Source of the DNA: an uncultured Prevotella sp.
GTDB taxonomy: Bacteria; Bacteroidota; Bacteroidia; Bacteroidales; Bacteroidaceae
Length of the DNA stretch: 30,512 nucleotides
Direction of reading: 5' to 3'
NCBI GenBank assembly: GCA_900556465.1
Contig: USPK01000014.1
Coordinates: forward strand, 1 to 30,512
The position numbers and the translations under genes are program-made. Shown piece by piece: positions 1 to 8,043 of the stretch. Numbering within the stretch: the first letter of the stretch is position 1; each line of letters begins with the position of its first letter. The notes under the pieces were generated by a model. That model had not been told where the DNA came from. It did not search any database and was given only the letters and a program-made list of their open reading frames with translations.

Positions 1-5
1 GCATT

Positions 6-55
6 TTATCCGCTTATGCAACTTATAATCAGGGATTTAATTTATAGAAGTCCCC
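6..55. repeat. Left copy of a 50-bp perfect inverted repeat (probable insertion-sequence end)
   Basis: Positions 6-55 are the exact reverse complement of 30463-30512; identity stops abruptly at position 56, where ordinary high-GC sequence begins. The segment is AT-rich, unlike its surroundings, and starts from the inner side with GGGGACTTCTATAAATT on the minus strand. A sharp boundary, foreign base composition and a second copy are what the end of an insertion sequence looks like, and a window ending inside both copies is what an assembler does at a collapsed repeat. No transposase is visible, so the family cannot be named. Confidence 0.75.
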
Positions 56-129
56 GTAACTTGGATTGCTGATACTTTCTGACCATATAGATGCACGCAG
101 GCTGGGAGGACTGCACGCGCTCTCCTTAT

Positions 130-1222
130 TTAGAAGGACCAGCGCAGGCTGAGCGGCACGGTGAACTGCCAGGGGCGGTCCGAGTAGAGGCTGCGCAGCG
201 GGCTGCCGTTGTCCGGATAGAAGCGGAAGGTGGGGGGCAAACTCGAGGCTCAGGCGCGGCGTGAAGCGGTACTGGAGGCCGACGCTGCCGCTCAGGGACC
301 ACTGGAGGCGCGGGTAGAGGCGCAGCGCGGCCGAATCGCCGACGGTCACGTCGGTGACGTAGGCGGTGGTCTCCGTGCCGCGCAGGGGAATCTCGACCGT
401 GGCGCCGGCCGCCGCCGACAGGCTGAACCGCCCCGACGGCGTTGTGTAGCATGTGCGGTCGGCCAGGAGCGAGAGGCCCAGATAGTGCAGCCGCTGCGTG
501 CGCAGGACGTAGGCCCCCTCGCCCAGTACGAAGTCGGTCGTCAGCCGGGTGTAGCCCAGGCTGCCCCCGACGCCCCAGCCGCCGCGCAAGGCCCGCCGCA
601 GCCCCAGCGTGACGGAGAAGGCCGGCCGATGGCGCACCTTTTCCAGCAGCGGGCCGGAGTTTTGATTGGCAATATCAGCCAGAGCCGGCGGTACGGATTC
701 GTCGCCTTCAACGCTGTTGATGATGTCCCGGGCCCGTAGCAGCTGGGACGACGAGGTGTGGGCCGAGATGTGCAGCCGGGCGGCGATTTCCTCGTGCGAC
801 AGGCCGTCGAGCACGTGGAGGCGGAACACGTTGCGGTAGCCCTCCGGCAGGCGCCCGACGAGCTCCAGCAGTTCGTCGAGGGTCGGTTGCCCGGTCGCCT
901 CCCCGCTTTCGGCGGGCAGCTCCAGGGCATTCGTTTCGTCGAGGGGCAGGGTGGCGATGGTCGCCGTCTGGCGCAGGTGGAGCAGGGCCAGGTTGCGGGT
1001 CAGGCGGACCAGCCAGGCTTCGAGGCGGGCGTCGTCGCGGAGCTGCCCGATGTGGGTGTAGGCGAGCAGGAAGGCATCGTGGAGCAGGTCCTCGGCCCGG
1101 GCGGGGGCGGGCACGTAGCGCGTCACGACGCGCCACAGGACGGGCCGGAAGCGCCGGTAGAGCGCCGCCTGTGCCGCCGGGTCGCCGCGTTTGCAGCCTT
1201 GGGCTATGGTTTCCGAGTCCAT
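130..1222 (-). pseudogene. ECF sigma factor fused to an outer-membrane beta-barrel remnant, then frameshifted
   Basis: From the ATG at 1222 the first ~165 residues are an ECF-type sigma-70 factor: region 2 about residues 15-85 (EDLLHDAFLLAY) and region 4 about 115-165 (LPEGYRNVFRLHVLDGLSHE, then the helix-turn-helix EIAARLHISAHTSSSQLLRA). Without a stop the frame then runs into the C-terminal half of a PorT-like barrel (from about EKVRHRPAFSVTLGLRR) with alternating strands. In Bacteroidales these are normally two adjacent genes, sigma factor then barrel, so the join looks like an internal deletion. At the six-G run 232-237 (plus strand) the frame slips: with one base fewer the barrel reads on through FYPDNGSPLRSLYSDRPWQF to a terminal SLRWSF and stops at 130-132, a normal barrel end with C-terminal Phe. 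As given, the open frame instead runs out into the element at 6-55. Assembly error in a homopolymer is the main alternative for the slip. Confidence 0.75.
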
Positions 1223-1228
1223 TGCAGT

Positions 1229-1258
1229 CCGCTTTTGAAATACTGATACGAAAAGCGG
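1229..1258. promoter_or_regulatory. Inverted repeat just upstream of the sigma-factor start
   Basis: CCGCTTTT (1229-1236) and AAAAGCGG (1251-1258) form an 8-bp perfect dyad with a 14-base centre, six bases from the ATG at 1222. In the mRNA it could be a hairpin over the ribosome-entry region; as DNA it could be an operator. No TAnnTTTG promoter is evident nearby. Function is inferred only. Confidence 0.35.
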
Positions 1259-1338
1259 AAAATACTGCACGGGAAGCAAGCATATTTTTTTCATCTCCAG
1301 CCGGAGGGACGGGCCCCGCGCGCCCTGACGGACGGACG

Positions 1339-1375
1339 GCGCCCCGGGTCGCTACAAGGCGACGGCCCGGGGCGC
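1339..1375 (-). terminator. Strong GC hairpin downstream of the secreted glycosidase-like gene
   Basis: GCGCCCCGGG (1339-1348) pairs perfectly with CCCGGGGCGC (1366-1375), with an inner TCGC/GCGA pairing. It begins 37 bases past the stop of the minus-strand gene ending at 1412. No T-run follows on the minus strand, so it is a stabilising or pausing hairpin, or a terminator needing other help. Confidence 0.4.
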
Positions 1376-1411
1376 TGTCTGCGGGAAGGGTTGCAGTGGG
1401 CAGGCGGCCGC

Positions 1412-3619
1412 TCAGCGGCAGTCCTGCATGACGAGCAGGTAGAACACCAAGGCCCAGTCCTGGTCGTTGGCAAAGGGGTCGAAGTAGCGGGCCGGTTGGC
1501 CGTTGATGGCGCGCGGGTAGAGGTAGGCGCACGAGCCGTGCCCTTCGTTGTCGAACAGGCAGAGGTTGCCCAGGACAATGTCCTCGGCCCGGCGGCGATA
1601 GGCGGCGTCGCCCGACGCCAGGGCGTAGTAGTAGAACGCCGAGCCCGTCAGCGCGCTCCAATAGTGGGGGAACGTGTCGCCGTAGCGCTCGCGCTTGCCG
1701 AACCAGTAGCCGTCCCAGTGGCGGATGGCGATGTCGTGCAGGCGATAGTCCGGCTGGCGCCCGCCAAAGGCGTCGAGCGCCGGAAGCTGGCGCCGCGCTT
1801 CGTCGAGATAGGCCTTTTCGCCCGTGACCAGATACATCTCCGAGAGGAACTGTACGGCCGGGGCCACGATGCTTTGCTCGTAGTTCACTTCGTGCTTCGG
1901 ATAGTTCGAGCCGTTCTTCAGATAACTGGCGGCCTGTAAGCGAAAATCCCCGAGCAGTGTGTCGCGCTGCGCGGCCAGTCCCGCGCGTTGCAGGACGTCA
2001 AGCCCCAGGACGACGGGAATATCGATGGCGTAGAAGTTGTGCCCGAACTGTCGGAACATGGCCCGGAGCGTGCCGTAGCCGTCGAGGGCGTGCTGCTGCT
2101 GGCCCGTGAGTTCCCACATGCGGAACTGGAGGTCGGCCACCCACATGTAGTTGTAGGCGCGGTTGCGGCTGTCGTGTGCCGTCGTGGAGTAGGTCACGTA
2201 GTCGGGCGTCTGGAGCCTTTCGCGGACAAAGCGGGCATAGCGCTCCAGCGAGGCGCGCAGGGCGGGCGAGGGGTGGAGGTGTTCGTACTTGGCCAGGAGG
2301 ACGCCCATGCCCACCCGTTCCGCGCCCTCGTCGCGGTCATTGGGGCTGCAGGTGGACCAGATGTCGAGGAAGATGCTGTCGCCCTCGTTGTCGTAGACCA
2401 TGTAGGCGCCGTCGCGCGGGTCGCCCGGGCGGTTCAGCTGCTGGCGCGTGCGGATGAAGTCTACGCGCCGCGCCACGAGCGTGTCGATGTTTTCGATGAC
2501 AAGTGCTTTGGCCTGCGTGCGCCGCCCGTTGCCCCAGCTGAAGGTCACGGTGGCCTCGCCCGGCTGCAGGTCGGCGACGCGGAGCGTATAGACGAAGCCG
2601 TCGGCGGTCCGCTCCACGTCGAAGCGGCGCACCTCGCGCTTCAGCTCGGAGAGCTTCAGCTTCTTCTCGACAATAGCGGCCTTGAGCGAGGGCAGGCGCT
2701 GGGCGCTGTGGAACCGGACGCAGAGCGTGTCGCGCTGCTCGATGACGTAGCGGTCGCAGTCCACGTAGTAACTGCCGCGGCGGAGCAACTGACGCTCGAA
2801 GTCGTCCTTGCCCGCGTGGCTGAACACGCGCCAGGCCGTCGTAGTCGCGGCGCCCGGCGCCAGCGTGCAGTCGGGCAGATTCACTACGATGATGCCCCGC
2901 GTCATGGAGTTCCCTTTATACGGTCCCCGTTCGCGTATCTCGTAGTCCGAAATCTCTCCCTCGGTGACCGCCAGCCCGAGGTGCGGGCCCAGTCCGTTCA
3001 TGCGCAGGGCGCAGACGTAGGCCGCGTCGAAGCCGGCCCAGATGTGCGCATTGCAGCGCTGCGTCATGCAGGTGACGGCGTCGGGATAGTTGTCGTTGAA
3101 CGGCAGGCAGATGCCTATGTCGCGGAGCCGGACGGTCTCGCGGCCCGTGTTGCGGAGCGTATAGCGTTCCACGAGGTCGCCGCCCTTCATCTTGCGCTCT
3201 ACGCGCACCGTGAGCGGCCCTACGTCGAAGCGCACGCGGCTGCCGTTGCGGGCGATGGAGTCGGCTTGCGTCCAGCGCAGCGACCGGCTGCTGTCGCCCT
3301 GCTCTACGGTGACGAACCCGAGGCCCCATTGCCACTCGGGGCCAATCCACTCGTACTGCGAGCGGTCCGTCGCCACGAGCCAGTGCATGGCGTTGGGGTC
3401 GCCCTCGATGGTAAGCTGGCGCAGGCCGCCCGTAACGGTGTCGGGCGTTGCCACAACGTCGCCGTTGTCGGCCCGTAGCGGCGTGGCGACGAGCAGCAGT
3501 GCGGCCGCCACGAGCCTTAGGGAAGAAAAAACTGGGCTTAGCCCCGTAAAAACTGGCCTTAGCCCCGTGGTCAGCGCGCCTGTCCGGGTGCGGCGGGGCT
3601 TAAATAAGATGGAAAACAT
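1412..3619 (-). CDS. Secreted six-hairpin-glycosidase-like protein (735 aa) with repeat-encoded N-terminus
   Basis: A 735-residue exported protein. Residues ~34-48 are hydrophobic (LRLVAAALLLVATPL), followed by an AxA-like site at LRA-D (residue 50/51), so it is probably secreted or periplasmic. Residues ~51-320 look like a beta-rich N-terminal domain; ~330-735 are helical and rich in Trp and Tyr (YNYMWVADLQFRMWELTG, PKHEVNYEQSIVAPAVQFLS, FPHYWSALTGSAFYYYALAS), as in alpha/alpha six-hairpin glycosidase toroids. Substrate and catalytic acid are not assignable from sequence alone. The start is fixed at 3619 because no later Met precedes the hydrophobic segment. The n-region is unusually long (~33 residues): residues 18-38 are three heptads, TGLRPVF, TGLSPVF, SSLRLVA, encoded by a copy of the dispersed 21-bp repeat. 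It lies 110 bp downstream of polA with no TAnnTTTG motif of its own seen, so it may be read from the polA transcript. Confidence 0.65.
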   Translation of the reverse strand: MFSILFKPRRTRTGALTTGLRPVFTGLSPVFSSLRLVAAALLLVATPLRADNGDVVATPDTVTGGLRQLTIEGDPNAMHWLVATDRSQYEWIGPEWQWGLGFVTVEQGDSSRSLRWTQADSIARNGSRVRFDVGPLTVRVERKMKGGDLVERYTLRNTGRETVRLRDIGICLPFNDNYPDAVTCMTQRCNAHIWAGFDAAYVCALRMNGLGPHLGLAVTEGEISDYEIRERGPYKGNSMTRGIIVVNLPDCTLAPGAATTTAWRVFSHAGKDDFERQLLRRGSYYVDCDRYVIEQRDTLCVRFHSAQRLPSLKAAIVEKKLKLSELKREVRRFDVERTADGFVYTLRVADLQPGEATVTFSWGNGRRTQAKALVIENIDTLVARRVDFIRTRQQLNRPGDPRDGAYMVYDNEGDSIFLDIWSTCSPNDRDEGAERVGMGVLLAKYEHLHPSPALRASLERYARFVRERLQTPDYVTYSTTAHDSRNRAYNYMWVADLQFRMWELTGQQQHALDGYGTLRAMFRQFGHNFYAIDIPVVLGLDVLQRAGLAAQRDTLLGDFRLQAASYLKNGSNYPKHEVNYEQSIVAPAVQFLSEMYLVTGEKAYLDEARRQLPALDAFGGRQPDYRLHDIAIRHWDGYWFGKRERYGDTFPHYWSALTGSAFYYYALASGDAAYRRRAEDIVLGNLCLFDNEGHGSCAYLYPRAINGQPARYFDPFANDQDWALVFYLLVMQDCR
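3506..3568 (-). repeat. 21-bp dyad-repeat array 1 (two good units plus one degenerate), inside a coding sequence
   Basis: The 17-bp cores are 3531-3547 (ACTGGGCTTAGCCCCGT) and 3552-3568 (ACTGGCCTTAGCCCCGT), with AAAA linkers. A decayed unit, ACGAGCCTTAGGGAAGA, sits at 3510-3526 in the same 21-bp register. The array lies wholly within the N-terminus of the gene 1412-3619 and, being a multiple of three, keeps its frame. In the mRNA sense each core is followed by a short T-run. Confidence 0.85.
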
Positions 3620-3729
3620 AAGGGTTATGGTTTTAAGTGTGATGGTAAGAAGGATTTCGGGTAAAGGCGGCGCGGGAGCGGGGCGCAGGCGGCCGTTCCC
3701 GGCAGCGGGCGGCGGAAGGGCGGGGGCGG

Positions 3730-6498
3730 TCAGTGCGCCTCGAGCCAGTTGCTCCCTTCGCCGCAGTCGGCGAGCAGGGGGACGCGCATGGGGCAGGCGT
3801 TTTCCATCTCCTCGACCACGATGCGGCGCACCTCGTCCAGCTCTTCCGGCACTACGCTGAAGTTGAGTTCGTCGTGTACCTGGAGAATCATTTTCGAGCG
3901 GAGGTGCTGCTCCGACAGGCGCCGGTCGATGGCCACCATGGCCCGTTTGATGATGTCCGCGGCCGTGCCCTGGATGGGGGCATTCACGGCGTTGCGCTCG
4001 GCATACCCGCGCACGACGGCGTTGGCCGAGTTGATGTCCGGTAGGTAGCGGCGCCGGTGGAAGAGGGTCTCGATGTAGCCCCGCTGGCGGGCCTGCTCCA
4101 CGCTGTAGTGCATGTAGTCGCGCACCTTGGGGTAGGTGGCGAAATAGTTGTCGATGAGCGTCTTGGCCTCTGTCCGCGACACCTCCATCCGTTCCGCGAG
4201 CCCGAAGGCCGAGATGCCGTAGATGATGCCGAAGTTCGCGGTCTTCGCCTTGCGGCGCTCGTCGCGCGTGATTTCTTCCAGTGGCTTCTTGAAGATGCGC
4301 GCGGCCGTGGCGGCGTGAATGTCCTTCCCGTCGATAAAGTCCTGGATGAGGTGCTCGTCGCCGCTGAGGTGGGCCATGATGCGCAGTTCTATCTGGGAGT
4401 AGTCCGCCGAGAAGAAGCGGCAGCCCTCTTCGGGGACGAAGGCTTTGCGGATTTCGCGGCCGTCGTCGCCGCGCACGGGGATGTTTTGCAGGTTCGGGTT
4501 GCTCGAGGAGAGGCGCCCCGTGGCCGTGACGGCTTGGTTGAAGGACGTGTGGACGTGCCCCGTCTCCGGGTTGACGAGCCGCGGCAGGGCTTCCACGTAC
4601 GTGCCCAATAGTTTCTTGAGCCCGCGGTGCGCCAGGATTTTTTCCACGATGGGATGCTTGGAGCGCAGGGCCTCGAGGACTTCCTCGCTGGTGGAGTACT
4701 GTCCGCCCTTCGTCTTGCGGGCGCGGTCGCTCAAGTGGAGCTCGTCGAAGAGGACGGCGCCCACCTGCCGCGGGGAAGTGATGGAGAACGCGTGGCCGGC
4801 GAGTTCGTAAATCTCCGCCTCGAGTTGCTCCATGCGGGCCTGGAAGTGGCGGCCCGTTTCGGCCAGGGCGTCGGTGTCGAGCCGGACGCCGTTGCGCTCC
4901 ATCCTGGCCAGGACGGGCATGAGCGGCATCTCGATGTCGCGGAAGACAGACGTGACGCCGCTGCGCTCCATCTCCGCCTCGAGCGGGGCTACGAGGCGGA
5001 GCGTCACGTCGGCGTCCTCGCATGCGTAGTCGCAGACGTCTTGCGGCGCCAGGTCGGCCATGTTCTTCTGGCCCTTGCCCTTCGGCCCGATGAGCTCTTC
5101 GATGTGGATGGTGCGGTAGTGCAGGTAGACCTCGGCCAGGTAGTCCATGTTGTGGCGCAGTTCGGGCTGCACGACGTAGTGGGCCAGCATCGTGTCGAAC
5201 AGGGGCGCCCGGAGCTCCACGCCGTAACGGGCCAAGACGTTGAGGTCGTATTTCAAGTTTTGCCCTACTTTTAGAATCTGCGTGCTTTCGTAGAGCGGGC
5301 GGAATACTTCGACGAACTGCTGCGCCTGGCTTGTTTCACGTGGAACGCCGACGTACCACGCGCGGCCGCCGGCCACGGAGAAGCTCATGCCGACCAGTCG
5401 CGCCGAGACGGCATCCGTGCTCGTCGTCTCCGTGTCCACGCTCACCGTCCCGTTTGTCAAAAGAAACGCGCATAGTTTGCGCGCATCTTCCAAAGTTTCA
5501 ACGAGATGGTACTCGTGTTCCACGTCCTTTAGGCTCTTGAAAATCGTTTCCTTGGATTCTTCCGGCCGCTCGTCCGCTAATTTTTCAAAGAGAGAGGCTT
5601 GTCGGGGCTCCTTTTTTTGCACACCGGCTTCGGGTGAGAAATATCTTTGCAGGAAGGTGCGGAAGCCGAGCGCGGTGAATCGCTGGCGCAGCGCCTCGAG
5701 GTCGGGTTCCTGGCGGCGGAGGTCCTGGAGACCGAAGTCGAGCGGTACGTCGGTGCGGATGGTGGCCAGGTATTTCGAGAAGCGAATCTGTTCCTCGTTT
5801 TCCGTCACCTTCTTCTTGAGCGAGCCGGTCAGTTCGTCCTTGTGCGCCAGGAGGTCCTCGACGCTGCCGAAGCGGGCCAGCAGCTTCTGCGCCGTTTTCT
5901 CGCCCACGCCGGGGCAGCCCGGGATGTTGTCGGCGCTGTCGCCCATGAGCCCGAGCAGGTCCACCACCTGTTGCGGGCGTTCCAGGGCGTACTTCGCGCA
6001 GACGGCGGCCTCGTCGAGCACTTCCATGGGCGCGGAGCCGTGGCCCGGGCGACACATGAGTACGTTGGGCGCCACGAGTTGGGCGTAGTCCTTGTCCGGC
6101 GTTATCATGCGTACCTCGACGCCCTCGCCTGCGGCGCGGTGGGCCATGGTGCCGATGACGTCGTCCGCCTCGAAGCCCGCCACCTCCAGGATGGGGATGC
6201 GGTAGGCCTGGATCAGCTCCTTGATGACCGGGACGGCGCGGCGGATGTCCTCGGGCGTTGCCTCGCGCTGCGCTTTGTAGGGCGCGTAGGCCTCGTGGCG
6301 GAACGTCTTGCCCGCAGGGTCGAACGCGATGCCTATGTAGTCGGGCTGCCCCTTGCGGAGCACTTCCTCCAGGGTGTTGATGAAGCCGTAGACGGCCGAG
6401 ACGTTCTCGCCCTGTGCGTTAAGCCGCGGCGAACGAATCAGCGCGTAGTAGGCGCGATATATTAGTGCGTAAGCGTCTAAAAGATAGAGTCGTTCCAT
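3730..6498 (-). CDS. polA: DNA polymerase I with 5' nuclease, proofreading and polymerase domains
   Basis: Fills gaps in repair and replaces Okazaki primers. 922 residues, full length. The N-terminal 5' nuclease (about 1-260) has AFDPAGKTFRHE, GFEADDVIGTM, TPDKDYAQLV and the helix-hairpin-helix GDSADNIPGCPGVGEKTAQK. The 3'-5' exonuclease domain (about 320-500) looks active: VDTETTSTD, VGQNLKYDLN and CDYACEDADVTLRL carry the three metal-binding motifs. The polymerase domain has motif A (FFSADYSQIELRIMAHLSGD), motif B (RRKAKTANFGIIYG) and motif C (LQVHDEL). The start MERLYLLDAY at 6498 matches the family; the further upstream ATG at 6516 lies at or before the start expected from the -7 box at 6519-6526. 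A parS-like 16-mer is embedded at 5332-5347, within the codons for VPRETSQ. Divergent from the polyprenyl synthase at 6586. Confidence 0.97.
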   Translation of the reverse strand: MERLYLLDAYALIYRAYYALIRSPRLNAQGENVSAVYGFINTLEEVLRKGQPDYIGIAFDPAGKTFRHEAYAPYKAQREATPEDIRRAVPVIKELIQAYRIPILEVAGFEADDVIGTMAHRAAGEGVEVRMITPDKDYAQLVAPNVLMCRPGHGSAPMEVLDEAAVCAKYALERPQQVVDLLGLMGDSADNIPGCPGVGEKTAQKLLARFGSVEDLLAHKDELTGSLKKKVTENEEQIRFSKYLATIRTDVPLDFGLQDLRRQEPDLEALRQRFTALGFRTFLQRYFSPEAGVQKKEPRQASLFEKLADERPEESKETIFKSLKDVEHEYHLVETLEDARKLCAFLLTNGTVSVDTETTSTDAVSARLVGMSFSVAGGRAWYVGVPRETSQAQQFVEVFRPLYESTQILKVGQNLKYDLNVLARYGVELRAPLFDTMLAHYVVQPELRHNMDYLAEVYLHYRTIHIEELIGPKGKGQKNMADLAPQDVCDYACEDADVTLRLVAPLEAEMERSGVTSVFRDIEMPLMPVLARMERNGVRLDTDALAETGRHFQARMEQLEAEIYELAGHAFSITSPRQVGAVLFDELHLSDRARKTKGGQYSTSEEVLEALRSKHPIVEKILAHRGLKKLLGTYVEALPRLVNPETGHVHTSFNQAVTATGRLSSSNPNLQNIPVRGDDGREIRKAFVPEEGCRFFSADYSQIELRIMAHLSGDEHLIQDFIDGKDIHAATAARIFKKPLEEITRDERRKAKTANFGIIYGISAFGLAERMEVSRTEAKTLIDNYFATYPKVRDYMHYSVEQARQRGYIETLFHRRRYLPDINSANAVVRGYAERNAVNAPIQGTAADIIKRAMVAIDRRLSEQHLRSKMILQVHDELNFSVVPEELDEVRRIVVEEMENACPMRVPLLADCGEGSNWLEAH
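5332..5347. promoter_or_regulatory. parS-like ParB-binding site inside polA
   Basis: TGTTTCACGTGGAACG matches 15 of 16 positions of the well-known chromosomal parS palindrome TGTTTCACGTGGAACA; only the last base differs. The identical 16-mer, in an identical 18-bp context, occurs at 12555-12570. parS sites cluster around the origin in many bacteria and load ParB for chromosome segregation. Here it is accommodated within polA coding sequence. Binding is inferred from the motif. Confidence 0.75.
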
Positions 6499-6518
6499 TT
6501 CCATAAGCGTTTTCACGT

Positions 6519-6526
6519 CAAAAATA
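6519..6526 (-). promoter_or_regulatory. Promoter -7 box for polA
   Basis: On the minus strand this reads TATTTTTG, matching Bacteroidetes TAnnTTTG. Transcription would start near 6512, giving a ~14-base leader to the ATG at 6498 and arguing against the ATG at 6516. It lies back-to-back with the ispB-like promoter at 6559-6566. Confidence 0.6.
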
Positions 6527-6558
6527 CGTAGAAATCTTCATATTTAACGATAAATTCG

Positions 6559-6566
6559 TACTTTTG
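6559..6566 (+). promoter_or_regulatory. Promoter -7 box for the polyprenyl synthase
   Basis: TACTTTTG matches TAnnTTTG and lies 19 bases before the ATG at 6586, so the leader would be short (~13 nt). No clear -33 TTG is visible at the usual spacing. Confidence 0.6.
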
Positions 6567-6585
6567 TACGCCAAAAAGGAAACGA

Positions 6586-7563
6586 ATGGATGCACTGTCC
6601 TTGCTCCGACTACCCGTCGAGAAAGAATTGAACGCTTACCGGCTGCTGTTTGAGGCCGCGCTGACCCACGAAGACGACTTCCTGGGCCAGGTGCTGGACC
6701 ATATCAAATCGCGCCGGGGCAAGATGATGCGTCCGCTGTTGGTGCTGCTCGTGGCCCGTGAGCTGGGCCGCGTGGGCGAGTCCACGTTGCGCTCGGCCGT
6801 AGCTCTCGAGCTTCTGCATACCGCAAGTCTGGTCCACGACGACGTGGTCGATCAGAGCGACGAGCGGCGCGGTCAGCAGTCGGCCAATGCGGCCTACGGC
6901 AACAAGGTAGCCGTCCTCGTGGGCGACTATCTCCTTTCGAGCGCGCTCCATCAGACGGCCCTGACGGGCAGTACCCGTTGCGTGGAGCTTATTGCCCGTC
7001 TGGGGGCCACCCTTTCGGAGGGCGAGGTGCGCCAGTTGGCCAACATCCGGAGCGCCGTAAGCACGGAAGCCGCCTATTTCGACATCATCCGCAGCAAGAC
7101 GGCCGCCCTCTTTGCCGCCTGCGCGCAGCTGGGGGCCTTCACCGCCGGCGCCGATGCGGCCTTCGAGGAGCACGCCCGCTGCTTCGGCGAGCTCGTCGGC
7201 ATGTGTTTCCAGATACGCGACGACATCTTCGACTACGACGCCACGGCCGACATCGGCAAGCCCACGGGCAACGACATGGCCGAAGGGAAGCTGACGCTGC
7301 CGGCCATATATGCCCTGGCGCAGCCAGGCGCGGAGAAGGGAGCGGAGCTGTGGGCCGCCCGCGTGAAGAATGGTACCGCGACGCGCGAGGACATCACGCA
7401 GCTGGTGGACTATACCGTGAAGAGCGGCGGCATCGACTACGCCCGCCGCGTCATGTTCCGCTTTCGCGACGAAGCGGCCGCCCTGCTGGACCATTTCCAC
7501 AACGACGACGTGCGCCTGGCCCTGACGCGCTATCTTGACTACGTCGTGGGGCGCGATTTCTGA
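6586..7563 (+). CDS. Polyprenyl diphosphate synthase (trans-isoprenyl, IspB-like)
   Basis: Condenses isopentenyl diphosphate units onto an allylic primer to build the long all-trans chain, in this group most likely the menaquinone side chain. 325 residues, full length. The first Asp-rich motif is LVHDDVVDQSDERRG with DDVVD at 85-89; the second is RDDIFDYDA with Asp at 212, 213 and 216, followed by the conserved GKPTGNDMAEGKLTLP. The N-terminal GKMMRPLLVLL is also a family hallmark. Chain length cannot be read with certainty; residues upstream of the first motif (ALELLHTASL) are small, which fits a long-chain rather than a farnesyl product. It is monocistronic: its own promoter precedes it and an intrinsic terminator follows at 7603-7646. 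Confidence 0.93.
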   Translation: MDALSLLRLPVEKELNAYRLLFEAALTHEDDFLGQVLDHIKSRRGKMMRPLLVLLVARELGRVGESTLRSAVALELLHTASLVHDDVVDQSDERRGQQSANAAYGNKVAVLVGDYLLSSALHQTALTGSTRCVELIARLGATLSEGEVRQLANIRSAVSTEAAYFDIIRSKTAALFAACAQLGAFTAGADAAFEEHARCFGELVGMCFQIRDDIFDYDATADIGKPTGNDMAEGKLTLPAIYALAQPGAEKGAELWAARVKNGTATREDITQLVDYTVKSGGIDYARRVMFRFRDEAAALLDHFHNDDVRLALTRYLDYVVGRDF

Positions 7564-7602
7564 TTTTTCCTCCTATCCATATACCCTTAATTAAATGCAG
7601 TA

Positions 7603-7646
7603 GGCCGCGGCGGGCATCGTTTAGCTCCGTCGCGGCCTTGTTTGTT
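7603..7646 (+). terminator. Intrinsic terminator of the polyprenyl synthase
   Basis: GGCCGCGGCG (7603-7612) pairs with CGTCGCGGCC (7628-7637), 10 bp with one G-U, followed by TTGTTTGTT. It begins 40 bases after the stop codon. Confidence 0.75.
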
Positions 7647-7772
7647 ACACGCTTTTCTTTTCCGGTTTCCGATGAAACCGCCCCTTTCGGGCCGTTTCCT
7701 TGCCTTGGAACAGCAACTGGCGCAGGGCTGAGCATTCCCCTTCCGTTTGTCAAAATTTTCTCCCGGACTGCT

Positions 7773-7806
7773 GGCCGCCGCGCGCGGCCGTTTTTTGTTT
7801 TTTGCC
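7773..7806 (+). terminator. Second intrinsic terminator, 130 bp further on
   Basis: GGCCGC (7773-7778), a five-base loop and GCGGCC (7784-7789) are followed by GTTTTTTGTTTTTTG. It is strong on the plus strand. It may be a fail-safe, or it may end a small plus-strand transcript lying between the two terminators; no promoter was recognised for one. Confidence 0.65.
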
Positions 7807-7928
7807 GGATAGTGGCACGCGGAAGCCTCCGCCGGGCGGCCGGCTCCGGCCCTTTGGAGCGGGCCCGCCGCATGGACTGCCGCCGCCGGCCAACTGGGGA
7901 CGGGGACCGCCGGACAGTTGCGCGAACT

Positions 7929-8009
7929 ACGGGCCTTAGCCCCGTCGCAACGGGAATAGGGCCCGTAAAAACGGGGCTAAGGCCCGTTTCTACGGCAACC
8001 TTGCCCCGT
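7929..8009. repeat. 21-bp dyad-repeat array 2 (four units)
   Basis: Cores: 7929-7945 ACGGGCCTTAGCCCCGT, 7950-7966 ACGGGAATAGGGCCCGT, 7971-7987 ACGGGGCTAAGGCCCGT, and an 18-bp variant at 7992-8009 ending GCCCCGT. Linkers are CGCA, AAAA and TTCT. The third core is the exact reverse complement of the first. The first two units share a 29-bp block, including the CGCA linker, with array 3. Confidence 0.9.
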
Positions 8010-8043
8010 GTTCCGATGAGTGTGCGCGCGTCCGCCGCGTGGC

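Larger units (their letters stand above)
7564..8043. other. 480-bp convergent intergenic region with two terminators and a dyad-repeat array
   Basis: Lies between the 3' ends of the polyprenyl synthase (+) and deoC (-). It contains hairpin-plus-T terminators at 7603-7646 and 7773-7806 and repeat array 2 at 7929-8009. Open frames here lack family resemblance and are GC-driven. Nothing recognisable lies in 7647-7772 or 7807-7928. Confidence 0.7.

Noticed and set aside
708..1661. 317-codon minus-strand frame overlapping the sigma gene
   Set aside because: Shadow frame of the sigma factor and the neighbouring hairpin region, Pro/Arg-rich with no domain.
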